This document shows positions 25,245 to 33,864 of a stretch of 33,864 nucleotides of DNA, piece after piece. The notes beneath the pieces are model-generated. The model made no database searches and was not told where the DNA came from. It saw nothing but the letters and a program-made list of their open reading frames with translations. The number at the start of each line of letters is the position of its first letter. The first letter of the stretch is position 1. The stretch comes from Kiritimatiellales bacterium (GTDB taxonomy: Bacteria; Verrucomicrobiota; Kiritimatiellia; UBA8416; JAIOPI01), in contig CAMFEP010000006.1 of the NCBI GenBank assembly GCA_945949405.1, positions 1-33,864 on the forward strand, given 5' to 3'. Made by a program: the position numbers and the translations under genes.

Positions 25245-28200
25245 GTGAAAACATCCCGTTCCATTTTGGCGGGCGGAGCCGCGCTGTTGCTGGCGTTCGG
25301 CGTTCCTGCGCGCTTGCTTGGGGATGTCCTGGAAATCACCGAATTCATGGCGGTCAATGAGACCAAGTACGCCGACGCGGCCACCAACTATCCTGACTGG
25401 ATTGAAGTTCGCGACACGCGTCCCGCGCGGTCCGGAAATGTAAACATACAGGGCTGGCACCTGACTGACGATCCGGGGGACCTCACCAAATGGACCTTTC
25501 CCAGCAACAGCATTGCGCCGGGACAATACCTGGTGGTATTTGCATCGGGCAGCACCAATTCCCTGATCGGGGGGCGGCTGCACGCCGATTTCAAGCTGGA
25601 CGGCGACGGCGAGTATCTGGCGCTGGTGAACCCGAGCGGCGTGGTCGCCACCGCGTTCGCGCCCCAATTTCCCCCACAATATCGGGATGTTTCCTATGGG
25701 TACAGCTCCAGCCCCACGGGGACGCTGGTCTATTTCGACACCCCGACGCCGAACGCGGCCAACAATGCGGGGCGTTCGGCGTTTGGCCCGTCGATCACGA
25801 ACGTCACGCATACACCCTATGAACCCGCGGACGCGTCCAACGTAATCGTGCGGGCGACGGTGGCGCATGACCTCGGGGGCGGCGTGGCCACGGCGTCGCT
25901 GCAATATGTCGTCATGTACGGCGCGACGGTGACGACCAACATGTACGACGATGGCGCGCACAACGATGGCGCGGCGGGCGACCGCGTGTATGCCGCGACG
26001 ATTCCGTCGAGCGCCGGGACGGTGAACCAGATGGTGCGCTACGCGATCACCGCGCGCGGCGTGGACGGCAGCACCTCGCGCCTGCCCGCGACGGGCGATC
26101 CGGCGGATTATTTTGGGTTTGTGGTGTATGACCCGGCGCTGTCGACCAACCCGCCCGTGCTGCACTGGTTTACGCAGAGCAATGCGTGGGAGAGTTTTGG
26201 GCCGAGCGCGGGGACGTGGTATACATGGACCGATAATCCCAGTGCGTGGGGCATTGCCTACCTGTCTTACCAGGGAACCTTTTATGCGGGCTGCCGGGTG
26301 CGCAACAAGGGATCCTCGACGATCACCGCGGGGCTTAACAAGTACAAGGTCGTGCCGCCCCCAGGGCACTTGTTCCGGTATGCCGCGGGCCAGCCGCCGG
26401 TGAAGGAATTCAACATCCATCGCTTTGTCGGCGATGAATCCACCTACATGCGCGAACCCCTCGCATGCGATGCCATGCGCGCGGCGGGCGTGCCCACATA
26501 CAATGCGCAATACATCCTGTTTCGCTACAATGGGGCCAACCAAACAGCCGTCATCGCCGAGCAGCAGGATGAGATTTTTCTGGAGCGCAACGGCTTCGAT
26601 CCGGACGGCGCGCTGTACAAATCGGACCCGAACAAAGCGACGACACCCGAGAAATGTTCGGACCTCTCCCTAGATTGGCAGAACCCGCAAGTGTTTGGGC
26701 TTTATAACAAGGAAAGTCGAAAAACAGAGGACCAGAGCGACCTCAATGTATTGCGCACGAATCTGGCTGTTGCCGCCGGGAGCGACCCACTGAAGCGATA
26801 CATGTTCGACAACCTCAACCTACCGGAGATCATCAATCAAATGGCGGTCTCGGTGGTCATCGGCCACGGCGATCGCTGTGAAAAAAACTATTACGTTTAT
26901 CGCGACAGCGACGACACCAAGGAATGGTCCATGTTCCCTTGGGATTTTGATACGTACCTGATGCTGATCGGAACGGGCACACGGGGCAGCATTGAGTACG
27001 TGGTGTCCGGCAAGGGCGAGGTCCGCAGCATTTTCTACGGCGATTATGGCGACTGGGTGAACAATCGGCCGCATTCATGGCTGCATTGGGACTACGGAGT
27101 CAGCATCCATACAGGGGCCTACACGAATTCTTACAATCGCCTGTATGATGCGATCATCCGGATGCCGGCGACGCGCCAAATGTATTTGCGCCGGCTGCGC
27201 ACCGTAACGGATCAATTGTTGGGGCCTGTCGCGCCAGGCTACCTCGAAAATCGCATCGATTATTTCGATGCGGTACCACTCGCCAACATCAACGCGGGAA
27301 CGCTGAAAACGTATACGGCGACCCGGCGCAGCCAGCTCTATTCCAACACCGGTGAGTTCACGAACATCCCTGCCGCGCAAACGGTGTCGCCGCCGATTTT
27401 GTTTGGCGCGCTGGACCCCACGCCGGCGTCGGGGTATGAGGACCAGGAATTTTTGGAGTTGCTCAACACCAATGCCACGGCGGTGGATGTGTCGGGGTGG
27501 TTTTTGAGCAATGGCGTGGATTTTGTGTTCCAGGCGGGGACGGTGATTCCGGCGCGCAGCAATCTGTTCGTGTCGCCGGATGTGGCGGCGTTCCGCGCGC
27601 GGGAAATTTCGCCGCGCAGCAACGAGGCGAATTTCGTGCAGGGGCCTTACAGCGGGCGGCTTGCGACACTGGGTGAAACTGTGGCGCTCTACGACACCAA
27701 CCGGGTGTTGATCAGTTCGATCAGCTATACCGGCGCGCCGTTGCCTGTGTACACGGGGAGCTTGCGCGTGAGCGAGGTCATGTACCATCCGCCCAACGGC
27801 GACGACGAGTTTATCGAGCTTTGCAATGGCGGCGTGAGCACGGCGAATTTGAGCACCGTGCGCTTCACGGACGGAGTGGTTTTCGACTTTGCCGCGAGCG
27901 TGGTTTCAAATCTCGCGCCGGGTGCAAGCACGGTGGTGGTGCGCGACCTGGCGGCCTTTACCAATGCCCATCCGGGGGTGAGCGTCGCCGGGCAGTATGC
28001 GGGAAGTTTGAACGATGGGGGCGAGGCACTGGTGCTGTACGACACGGCGCAGGATGCGGTGATTTTCTCGGCGATCTATGCGTCCGCGCGAGGGTGGCCC
28101 GTGTCGCCGGACGGTGCCGGGCATGCGCTGGTGCCGGTGGCGGCGGGCGATCAGGCGGATGGCCGGCTCGACTATGGGGGAAACTGGCGGGCGAGCGCGT

Positions 28201-29627
28201 ATGTGGGCGGATCGCCGGGGGTGGCGGATCCCGCGCCGGTGCAGGACGTGGTGCTGAATGAATTCATGGCGCACACGGATTACACCAATGAATTCTTGCC
28301 ACAGTACGACTCGAACGATTGGATCGAGATGTTTAATACCGCCGGGTCGCCGCGCGCGCTCACGAACTGGTTCTTGAGTGACGATCCGGGCGATCTGCGC
28401 AAGTGGCGGATTCCCACAAACAGCGTCATCGGCGGGGGCGGCTGGCTGACGTTCGATGAAGTCACGGGGTTCCACAGTCCCATCACCAACGGGTTCGGCC
28501 TCAACAAGGCGGGCGATGCGATTTATCTTTCGTACCTGCCGGGTGGCGCGGCCGATCGCGTGGCCGACGCGGTGCGCTTCAAGGGGCAGGAAAATGGCGT
28601 GACCGAGGGGCGCTATCCGGACGGCGCAGCCTATTGGTTCGCGCTGGCGCCGACGACCAATGCCGCCAATGCGGCGCCTGCGGCGCATGTGGTGATCGCG
28701 CGGATTCAGTATCACCCCGCGCCGACGGGGGCGAATCCGGAAGATAATACCAACGACGAATTTGTGGAGCTGCGCAATGCGGCGGGGGTGACGCAGGCGC
28801 TGTGGACCGTTGCCGGCCCGTGGCGCGTCGATGGGTTGGACTTCGCGTTCCCGAGCAATACGACCCTTGGCGCGGGGGCCACGCTGATGCTGGTGTCTTT
28901 TGATCCATCGAATGTCGTGGCGCGCAGCAATTTCTTTGCGGCGCATGGGTTTAACACGAATGACGTCACGTTATACGGCCCGTACGGGGCACGGCTTTCC
29001 AATCACGGTGAGCGCCTGGCGGTGGAGCGTCCGCAGGAACCGGACCTGCCGGGTGAGGCGATTTCCTGGGTGATTGTGGACGAGGCGATTTATTTCGATG
29101 CGGATCCGTGGACGAACAGCACCGATGGCACTGGGTTGGCGCTGGTGCGCACGTCCGATCTGGCCTCGGGCAACGATCCTGGCAACTGGACGGACGGCGT
29201 GCCGCCGCCCGACCCGGATGGGGATGGCGATGGCCTGCGCGACGTGTGGGAGGAGTCTTTCTTTGGAAGCACGAATGCGCCCGGCGGGGAGGCGACGAAC
29301 GATTTTGACGGTGATGGCGTTGCGAACTGGAACGAATACACCGCCGGGACGGATCCCACCAACGACAGCGCGTATTTCGGGGTGGAGATTGATCTGGGCG
29401 GGTCAACGGTGTTGGTGAGTTTTCTCACAATCGTGGCCGGGCCCGAATTTGGTGGCGCACAGCGGTTTTATACGTTGGAGAATCTGACGAATCTGGCGGG
29501 AACCAACTGGTTTGGAGTGGGGGCGTATACGAACATCCTGGGGACGAATCAGGCGGTGATTTACCAACAAGTGGCGGACACCAATCTTGGGTTTTACCGG
29601 GGGCATGTGTGGCTGGAGGGTCCGTAG
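25245..29627 (+). CDS. Large secreted CotH-kinase / multi lamin-tail-domain protein with Ca-binding C-terminus
   Basis: Signal peptide KTSRSILAGGAALLLAFGVPARLLGD; LTD-like LEITEFMAVNE, LRVSEVMYHPPNGDDEFIEL, VVLNEFMAHTDY, ARIQYHPAP; CotH HGDRCEKNYYVYRD and MFPWDFDTYL; DPDGDGDGLRDVWEE. Confidence 0.88.
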   Translation: MKTSRSILAGGAALLLAFGVPARLLGDVLEITEFMAVNETKYADAATNYPDWIEVRDTRPARSGNVNIQGWHLTDDPGDLTKWTFPSNSIAPGQYLVVFASGSTNSLIGGRLHADFKLDGDGEYLALVNPSGVVATAFAPQFPPQYRDVSYGYSSSPTGTLVYFDTPTPNAANNAGRSAFGPSITNVTHTPYEPADASNVIVRATVAHDLGGGVATASLQYVVMYGATVTTNMYDDGAHNDGAAGDRVYAATIPSSAGTVNQMVRYAITARGVDGSTSRLPATGDPADYFGFVVYDPALSTNPPVLHWFTQSNAWESFGPSAGTWYTWTDNPSAWGIAYLSYQGTFYAGCRVRNKGSSTITAGLNKYKVVPPPGHLFRYAAGQPPVKEFNIHRFVGDESTYMREPLACDAMRAAGVPTYNAQYILFRYNGANQTAVIAEQQDEIFLERNGFDPDGALYKSDPNKATTPEKCSDLSLDWQNPQVFGLYNKESRKTEDQSDLNVLRTNLAVAAGSDPLKRYMFDNLNLPEIINQMAVSVVIGHGDRCEKNYYVYRDSDDTKEWSMFPWDFDTYLMLIGTGTRGSIEYVVSGKGEVRSIFYGDYGDWVNNRPHSWLHWDYGVSIHTGAYTNSYNRLYDAIIRMPATRQMYLRRLRTVTDQLLGPVAPGYLENRIDYFDAVPLANINAGTLKTYTATRRSQLYSNTGEFTNIPAAQTVSPPILFGALDPTPASGYEDQEFLELLNTNATAVDVSGWFLSNGVDFVFQAGTVIPARSNLFVSPDVAAFRAREISPRSNEANFVQGPYSGRLATLGETVALYDTNRVLISSISYTGAPLPVYTGSLRVSEVMYHPPNGDDEFIELCNGGVSTANLSTVRFTDGVVFDFAASVVSNLAPGASTVVVRDLAAFTNAHPGVSVAGQYAGSLNDGGEALVLYDTAQDAVIFSAIYASARGWPVSPDGAGHALVPVAAGDQADGRLDYGGNWRASAYVGGSPGVADPAPVQDVVLNEFMAHTDYTNEFLPQYDSNDWIEMFNTAGSPRALTNWFLSDDPGDLRKWRIPTNSVIGGGGWLTFDEVTGFHSPITNGFGLNKAGDAIYLSYLPGGAADRVADAVRFKGQENGVTEGRYPDGAAYWFALAPTTNAANAAPAAHVVIARIQYHPAPTGANPEDNTNDEFVELRNAAGVTQALWTVAGPWRVDGLDFAFPSNTTLGAGATLMLVSFDPSNVVARSNFFAAHGFNTNDVTLYGPYGARLSNHGERLAVERPQEPDLPGEAISWVIVDEAIYFDADPWTNSTDGTGLALVRTSDLASGNDPGNWTDGVPPPDPDGDGDGLRDVWEESFFGSTNAPGGEATNDFDGDGVANWNEYTAGTDPTNDSAYFGVEIDLGGSTVLVSFLTIVAGPEFGGAQRFYTLENLTNLAGTNWFGVGAYTNILGTNQAVIYQQVADTNLGFYRGHVWLEGP

Positions 29628-29632
29628 GAAGA

Positions 29633-29663
29633 AGCGCCGCGTCCGGAGGCCGCGGCCCACCTT
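29633..29663 (+). repeat. Dispersed GC-rich intergenic element, related copy
   Basis: agcgccgcgtccggaggccgcggcccacctt between convergent genes. Confidence 0.65.
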
Positions 29664-29687
29664 CGGAGAAGGGTGCGGGCGGCAACT

Positions 29688-30074
29688 TCAGAACGGCACG
29701 TCGACGCCGAAGTCTTCGCGGGAAACCTTAAAGACCACATGGGAAGAGTCCGGGTACCAGGTCACGAATTCATCCAGCTTGTTCAGGTCCACGGAGGAAG
29801 TGCGCGCGTCCTTTTGCAATACATCCTGCTCAAAAACCAGCATGCGCACGCCGTTGGTGTTGCCCCATTCCACCTTGAGCCGGTAGACCTCGCGGCGGCC
29901 GGTGAAGAACTTCATGTCCGTAAAGGTGCAGACATAGGCCCGGTGGCGCATGTTGGGGGAATCGACCCAATTGAATTCGCCCTTGGGGTAGGGCATCAAT
30001 TGCAGGAAGCGGAACCCGACCGCCAGCGCCACGACCAGCACCCCGACGGCGATACTGATGATTTTGGCACGCAT
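29688..30074 (-). CDS. Hypothetical small membrane-anchored protein
   Basis: MRAKIISIAVGVLVVALAVGFRFLQ... single N-terminal TM; no family recognised. Confidence 0.6.
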   Translation of the reverse strand: MRAKIISIAVGVLVVALAVGFRFLQLMPYPKGEFNWVDSPNMRHRAYVCTFTDMKFFTGRREVYRLKVEWGNTNGVRMLVFEQDVLQKDARTSSVDLNKLDEFVTWYPDSSHVVFKVSREDFGVDVPF

Positions 30075-30307
30075 GGTTCTAAAAATAGCGCGTGTATTCG
30101 GGTGGTTTTGGTTTTGTCTCGCGTCTCAAAAACTAACAGGATTACCCTACCATAGGGCATACTTGGCGGACAAGACGTGCCGGGGGGCGGCCGGAATACG
30201 GGAAAATTCACGCATTTTTGTCATTCGCGAAGGGCAATAACGCCTCCGATTGTTGCGATCTGGGGCAAATTCTGTTTTTCCTGTGGAAATTTTGTAGAAG
30301 CGGGTTG

Positions 30308-30322
30308 TGGCACAATATTCGC
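30308..30322 (+). promoter_or_regulatory. Candidate sigma54 (-24/-12) promoter
   Basis: TGGCACAATATTCGC: TGGCAC and GG-N10-GC spacing; one mismatch in TTGC. Confidence 0.45.
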
Positions 30323-30375
30323 TCCAAGCTGGGGGGGCGGTCGGCGGGCGTTGCGTAAATTTGGGAATAACCACC

Positions 30376-30906
30376 ATGACACGGGACGTTGAAAACAGGG
30401 CAAAAGCGGGATTCACATTGGTGGAGATCATGATTGTGGTCGGCATCATCGGATTGCTGTGCGCCATCGCCATCCCGTCTTTCACCAAATCCCGACAGAC
30501 ATCACGCATCAACCGGATGATGAACGATCTGCGCATTGTCTACGACGCGATCAACATGTATGCGATGGAATATGGGGATTATCCCGCCGGGTTTGCGCAG
30601 GGGGCTTCGACGCCCACACCGGTTGCCGAATATCTCTCGGGGGCCAAGTGGACATCGCCGACGGCGCTGGGCGGTGGGTGGTGGTATTTTTCATTCCTGC
30701 GCTGGGATCCCGCGAGCAGTTCTTTGAAGCGGTGCGTGTTGGTGCTCGTGGACAATGTAAATTTTGGCGGGGTGGGGATTCCCACGGCGGCGGCGGGTGA
30801 TTGGTTGAAAATCGACAACCAGCTTGATGATGGCAATTTGTCCCGGGGGCGCTTCAAGTTCATCGGCGGGCAGATGCAATACAGCGTGGATGATGTGGCT
30901 TGGTAG
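30376..30906 (+). CDS. Type IV pilin / type II secretion pseudopilin-like protein
   Basis: AGFTLVEIMIVVGIIGLLCAIAIPSFTKSR prepilin N-methylation motif. Confidence 0.92.
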   Translation: MTRDVENRAKAGFTLVEIMIVVGIIGLLCAIAIPSFTKSRQTSRINRMMNDLRIVYDAINMYAMEYGDYPAGFAQGASTPTPVAEYLSGAKWTSPTALGGGWWYFSFLRWDPASSSLKRCVLVLVDNVNFGGVGIPTAAAGDWLKIDNQLDDGNLSRGRFKFIGGQMQYSVDDVAW

Positions 30907-30964
30907 CGCATCCAGCCTGACCGCCCCGCAGGATTCTTCCTTCAGCCCGCCAACCCGAGATTGA

Positions 30965-31399
30965 TCACCTTTTCCTGGCTTTTGCCTGGGTCAGCAAGCT
31001 GCCCTCGCCATCGGGTGCCGCGCGGCCAGTCTTGCTGGCAATGATGGCTTCGGCGGCGCCAAGCAACGCGTTGAGTTCGCGTATGCGCGACCCGAGCGCC
31101 ACCTCGCGGCGATCGGTGCGTTGCAGTGCGTCGGCGTGTTCGCACTCCAGGGCGCGCAGGGTGGCTTCCGTGGCGGCCAGGCGCTCTTTAAATATCCGCG
31201 CGGTTTCGCGTTCGCGCGCAAGGTCCTGTTGAAGCGCCTGCTCGCGGGCCTGGGCGCCTTCCTGATTCGGGGTTGGCTGGACTGCGGAGACTGGCGTGCG
31301 GCGCGGGGGCGGTGCGCTGCTGGGCCGCCGGGTGGAAGGCGGGCTGCTGGCGTCCCTGCGCAGGGTTTTGTGAACGACGGACATGTGGCATTTAAGCAT
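30965..31399 (-). CDS. Hypothetical coiled-coil protein
   Basis: Pro/Arg-rich N-terminus then QALQQDLARERETARIFKERLAATEATLRALECEHADALQ heptad-like. Confidence 0.45.
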   Translation of the reverse strand: MLKCHMSVVHKTLRRDASSPPSTRRPSSAPPPRRTPVSAVQPTPNQEGAQAREQALQQDLARERETARIFKERLAATEATLRALECEHADALQRTDRREVALGSRIRELNALLGAAEAIIASKTGRAAPDGEGSLLTQAKARKR

Positions 31400-31574
31400 G
31401 CGCGCCGCAGGGCTGACAAATTGAATGTCGGGAGTCCGGGTCCCGAGGCCCCGGACCACTTTGCCACGGCGCGCAGAGTCGCGGGTACAAGTCCTGCACG
31501 CAGGGCCCTTTTTGCTTCATGCGGGCGCGGGATTGCGATACAAGGTCCGGGTTTCCTGCGGCGGGAGACCACAT

Positions 31575-32606
31575 ATGGCACAAACGGAAACAACTGGGCG
31601 GATTCTGGATGGCAACCCCGATGTGGTGGCGCGGGCCTATGCGGCTTTTGCGGCGCAACCCGTGGACCTGGACTTGATCACGCCTGGGGCGCCTTCCCTG
31701 CCGGACCAGCAAACCACGCTTGGGAAGGAAGTGTCCGCGACCGGCCCGGGAACTTTTTTGGGCAAGGCGCAGCGTACGCTGACCTTTGGGCCCTCGGACG
31801 AGCCGGGCTGGTGGATCGAGCGGCGCCATCTGGCGGAGGCTCTGCCCGTGCGGGTGTCCATCGAGAACGTCTGGACCACCGGGGGTGGGGTCAGCAATAT
31901 CGTGCTGCGCAGTGGCTCGCCGCACAACTACCTGCGCATGGTCGAACACATCATCGCCCTGCGGGTCGGGTTGGGCCTGGACAACGTGTTGATCCGCGTC
32001 GAGTCCGGCGATCCGCCGTTGTTCGAGCGCGGGAGCATGGATTTAATCGAGGCGATTGAGCGCGCGGGCATTGTGACGCTGGCGGCGCCGGCCCCCTATT
32101 GGACCGTCAAAGAGACGGTCTGCATGGCCGCTCCGGGGGGCAATTTTCTCGTTCTGCATCCAGCCAAAGCAGGCGAGCGCCGCCTGACGGTGGATTGTGC
32201 CGTGGACTTTCCAAATGCGATCGGACGGCAGCGCATCCGTTTCGTGGTGAACCGCGACACGACGCGGCAGGGCGCGGTGGCGCGCACCAACACGTCGCTC
32301 GGCAAGATGATGTACTGCAAGACCATCGGGAAAATTTTCGCGGACATCCGCAATCTCGGGTACACCCCGCGCAACGTGCTGATCGCGGGGCCGCGGACGT
32401 ATTATAATGAGCCCCGGCTCATGCACAACGGCAAGTCGCTGGAGGCGGCCTGGCACCGGGCGGTGCTCGATTTGCTTGCCGCGGTGGCGTTGATCGGGCG
32501 GGGGCGCTTTGCCGGGCACATCGAATCCTACAAGGCTGGCCACGTGCTGGACTGCCGCCTGATCACGCGGCTCTATCGCGACAAGCTGCTGGAGCCCTTG
32601 CGATGA
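31575..32606 (+). CDS. Divergent LpxC (UDP-3-O-acyl-GlcNAc deacetylase) homologue
   Basis: MVEHIIALRVGLGLDN, WHRAVLDLLAAVALIG, GHIESYKAGH keep LpxC-like metal-site motifs; canonical GLHTG is GTFLG here. Confidence 0.8.
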   Translation: MAQTETTGRILDGNPDVVARAYAAFAAQPVDLDLITPGAPSLPDQQTTLGKEVSATGPGTFLGKAQRTLTFGPSDEPGWWIERRHLAEALPVRVSIENVWTTGGGVSNIVLRSGSPHNYLRMVEHIIALRVGLGLDNVLIRVESGDPPLFERGSMDLIEAIERAGIVTLAAPAPYWTVKETVCMAAPGGNFLVLHPAKAGERRLTVDCAVDFPNAIGRQRIRFVVNRDTTRQGAVARTNTSLGKMMYCKTIGKIFADIRNLGYTPRNVLIAGPRTYYNEPRLMHNGKSLEAAWHRAVLDLLAAVALIGRGRFAGHIESYKAGHVLDCRLITRLYRDKLLEPLR

Positions 32607-33298
32607 GCGCCGCCAATGCCGCGGGCAGGAACGCCGTGATCACGCGCCTCGCGACGCCGCCGGCCTATGCGCCCGAGGTGGAAAGCAACTGGGATCAGCC
32701 CCCGTGGCGCGGCGTACCGGAGCTTGTGCTCGACCGGCACATGGGCACCAAACCGGCGCACTTTCCCCGCACCTCCGCCAAACTTGGCTGGGATGCGGAG
32801 GCGCTTTATGTGATTTTTCGCGTGGAGGATCATTTTGTGCGTGCCGTGGCGCGGAAGCATCAGGACTCGGTCTGCACCGACAGTTGTGTGGAGTTTTTCT
32901 TCTGCCCGGGCATGGATATTTCGCGGGGCTATTTCAATCTCGAGTTAAACTGCGGCGGCACGGCACTGTTTCATTTTCAGGTCGTGCCCCGCCAGAACCA
33001 GATTCCGCTGGCCGCGGAGCATATGGCGCGGCTGTCAATTAACCGCAGCCTGCCGCAGATCGTGGAGCCGGAAATTCAGGAGCCCGTGACCTGGTTCGTG
33101 GAGTGCCGGGTGCCATTCGGGGTGCTGGGGCCATACCGTGAGATTGCCCGACCCAAGCCCGGCGATACGTGGCGCGGGAACCTCTACAAATGCGCGGACA
33201 ACACCTCTCACCCACATTGGTTAACGTGGTCGCCCATCGAACGGCCGCGTCCGGACTTTCACGTTCCCGATCAGTTTGGCATGCTGACTTTCGGTTGA
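32603..33298 (+). CDS. Carbohydrate-binding family 9-like (CBM9-like) protein
   Basis: ATGA overlap with preceding gene; AKLGWDAEALYVIFRVEDHFVRA, SVCTDSCVEFFFCPG, YFNLELNCGGTALFHF, GDTWRGNLYKCADNTSHPHWLTWSP. Confidence 0.75.
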   Translation: MSAANAAGRNAVITRLATPPAYAPEVESNWDQPPWRGVPELVLDRHMGTKPAHFPRTSAKLGWDAEALYVIFRVEDHFVRAVARKHQDSVCTDSCVEFFFCPGMDISRGYFNLELNCGGTALFHFQVVPRQNQIPLAAEHMARLSINRSLPQIVEPEIQEPVTWFVECRVPFGVLGPYREIARPKPGDTWRGNLYKCADNTSHPHWLTWSPIERPRPDFHVPDQFGMLTFG

Positions 33299-33327
33299 CG
33301 CACGGGCAGGCGTGGCCGGCGGGTGGG

Positions 33328-33384
33328 TGCCTGGGGAGGGATTCGAACCCTCACGCCCTTACGGGCAACGGATTTTAAGTCCGT
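33328..33384 (-). tRNA. tRNA-Leu(UAA) 3' fragment (5' half missing); candidate att site
   Basis: Minus strand ACGGACTTAAAATCCGT (anticodon arm, TAA), TGCCCGTAAGGGCGT (variable), GAGGGTTCGAATCCCTC (T arm), CCCAGGC-A (acceptor); no matching GCCTGGG 5' acceptor in the preceding ~30 nt. Confidence 0.85.
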
Positions 33385-33534
33385 CCACTTTGCCTGTATT
33401 CATTGGCGATTACGAATCATTGTATGCTTTATGTAGTGATTGCTTGCATCCTACAGGGGCATAAAGATAGAGTAGGGAAGAAATGGAGCACCCCCTATAT
33501 AGGCCGAGGGATGCGGGAATCCACACACCCCCAG

Positions 33535-33561
33535 CCGACAAACCCGACACACCCGACAAAC
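33535..33561 (+). repeat. Three 9-bp tandem repeats upstream of integrase
   Basis: ccgacaaac ccgacacac ccgacaaac. Confidence 0.8.
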
Positions 33562-33574
33562 CGAAAGGCGAGCG

Positions 33575-33864
33575 ATGAAAAAGCGAACCGGGCACCTGTT
33601 CAAACGCGGGCCGACATACTGGCTTCAATACCAAGTCGAAGGCAAGCGCTTCACTCAAAGCCTGGGCACCCGCAACCTGCGGGAAGCGAAGGCCGCCGCC
33701 CAAACGATCACCGCGCCATACGTGGCCGCAGGGGCCGCCGACGTGCTTCGAACCGTGGCGCACCGCCTGGCCGATGCCGACGCCACCGCCGAACGCCTAG
33801 CCGATGAAGCCGTGCCCCCCGTGGCGATCCGCCGGGCATGGGATTTGTTTCTTGAGAGCGAAGC
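33575..33864 (+). CDS. Tyrosine recombinase (phage-type integrase), 3' truncated by window edge
   Basis: Not in ORF track. Manual translation: MKKRTGHLFKRGPTYWLQYQVEGKRFTQSLGTRNLREAKAAAQTITAPYVAAGAADVLRTVAHRLADADATAERLADEAVPPVAIRRAWDLFLESEA, open to window end; N-terminal arm-binding pattern. Confidence 0.78.
   Translation, partial: MKKRTGHLFKRGPTYWLQYQVEGKRFTQSLGTRNLREAKAAAQTITAPYVAAGAADVLRTVAHRLADADATAERLADEAVPPVAIRRAWDLFLESE

Noticed and set aside
25065-26543. 492-aa minus-strand ORF
   Set aside because: Arg/His-rich shadow of the CotH gene.
31420-31510. tRNA-like segments upstream of the lpxC-like gene (gtccgggtcccgaggccccggac; gcgggtacaagtcctgc)
   Set aside because: T-arm-like hairpins present, but no acceptor pairing or D/anticodon arms could be built on either strand.
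33403-33807. 134-aa plus-strand ORF
   Set aside because: Out of frame with the integrase; starts at the tRNA junction and has tandem-repeat-derived sequence PTNPTHPTN.

Overview
GC-rich bacterial chromosomal segment. Gene content and intergenic-repeat style suggest the Verrucomicrobiota/Kiritimatiellota (PVC) group; this is inference, since there is no 16S in the window. About 31 protein genes are supported, including two edge-truncated genes missing from the ORF track: a YcaQ-like winged-helix protein at 1-564(-) and a tyrosine integrase at 33575-33864(+). Housekeeping genes: pdxA, serA, rpsT, nadD, rsfS, and LptE-like and BamD-like genes. Accessory genes: an orphan TctA-type permease; a lyxose isomerase / PfkB kinase / mannitol-P dehydrogenase-like / mutarotase-like sugar cluster; a transglutaminase-like protein beside an Fe-S reductase; a Phd/RelE-type toxin-antitoxin pair; two ECF sigma/anti-sigma pairs; a large CotH/lamin-tail secreted protein; a pseudopilin; and a divergent LpxC homologue coupled to a CBM9-like protein. 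Most notable signals: (1) a truncated tRNA-Leu(UAA) 3' half next to an integrase, which looks like the left end of an uncharacterised integrative element continuing beyond the window; (2) a toxin-antitoxin promoter with an 18-bp palindromic operator over the -10 and a predicted leaderless start; (3) a membrane metalloprotease-like gene, ECF sigma and anti-sigma cluster, possibly a regulated-proteolysis switch; (4) several families of GC-rich palindromic intergenic elements, some inside operons. No CRISPR array or rRNA was seen.
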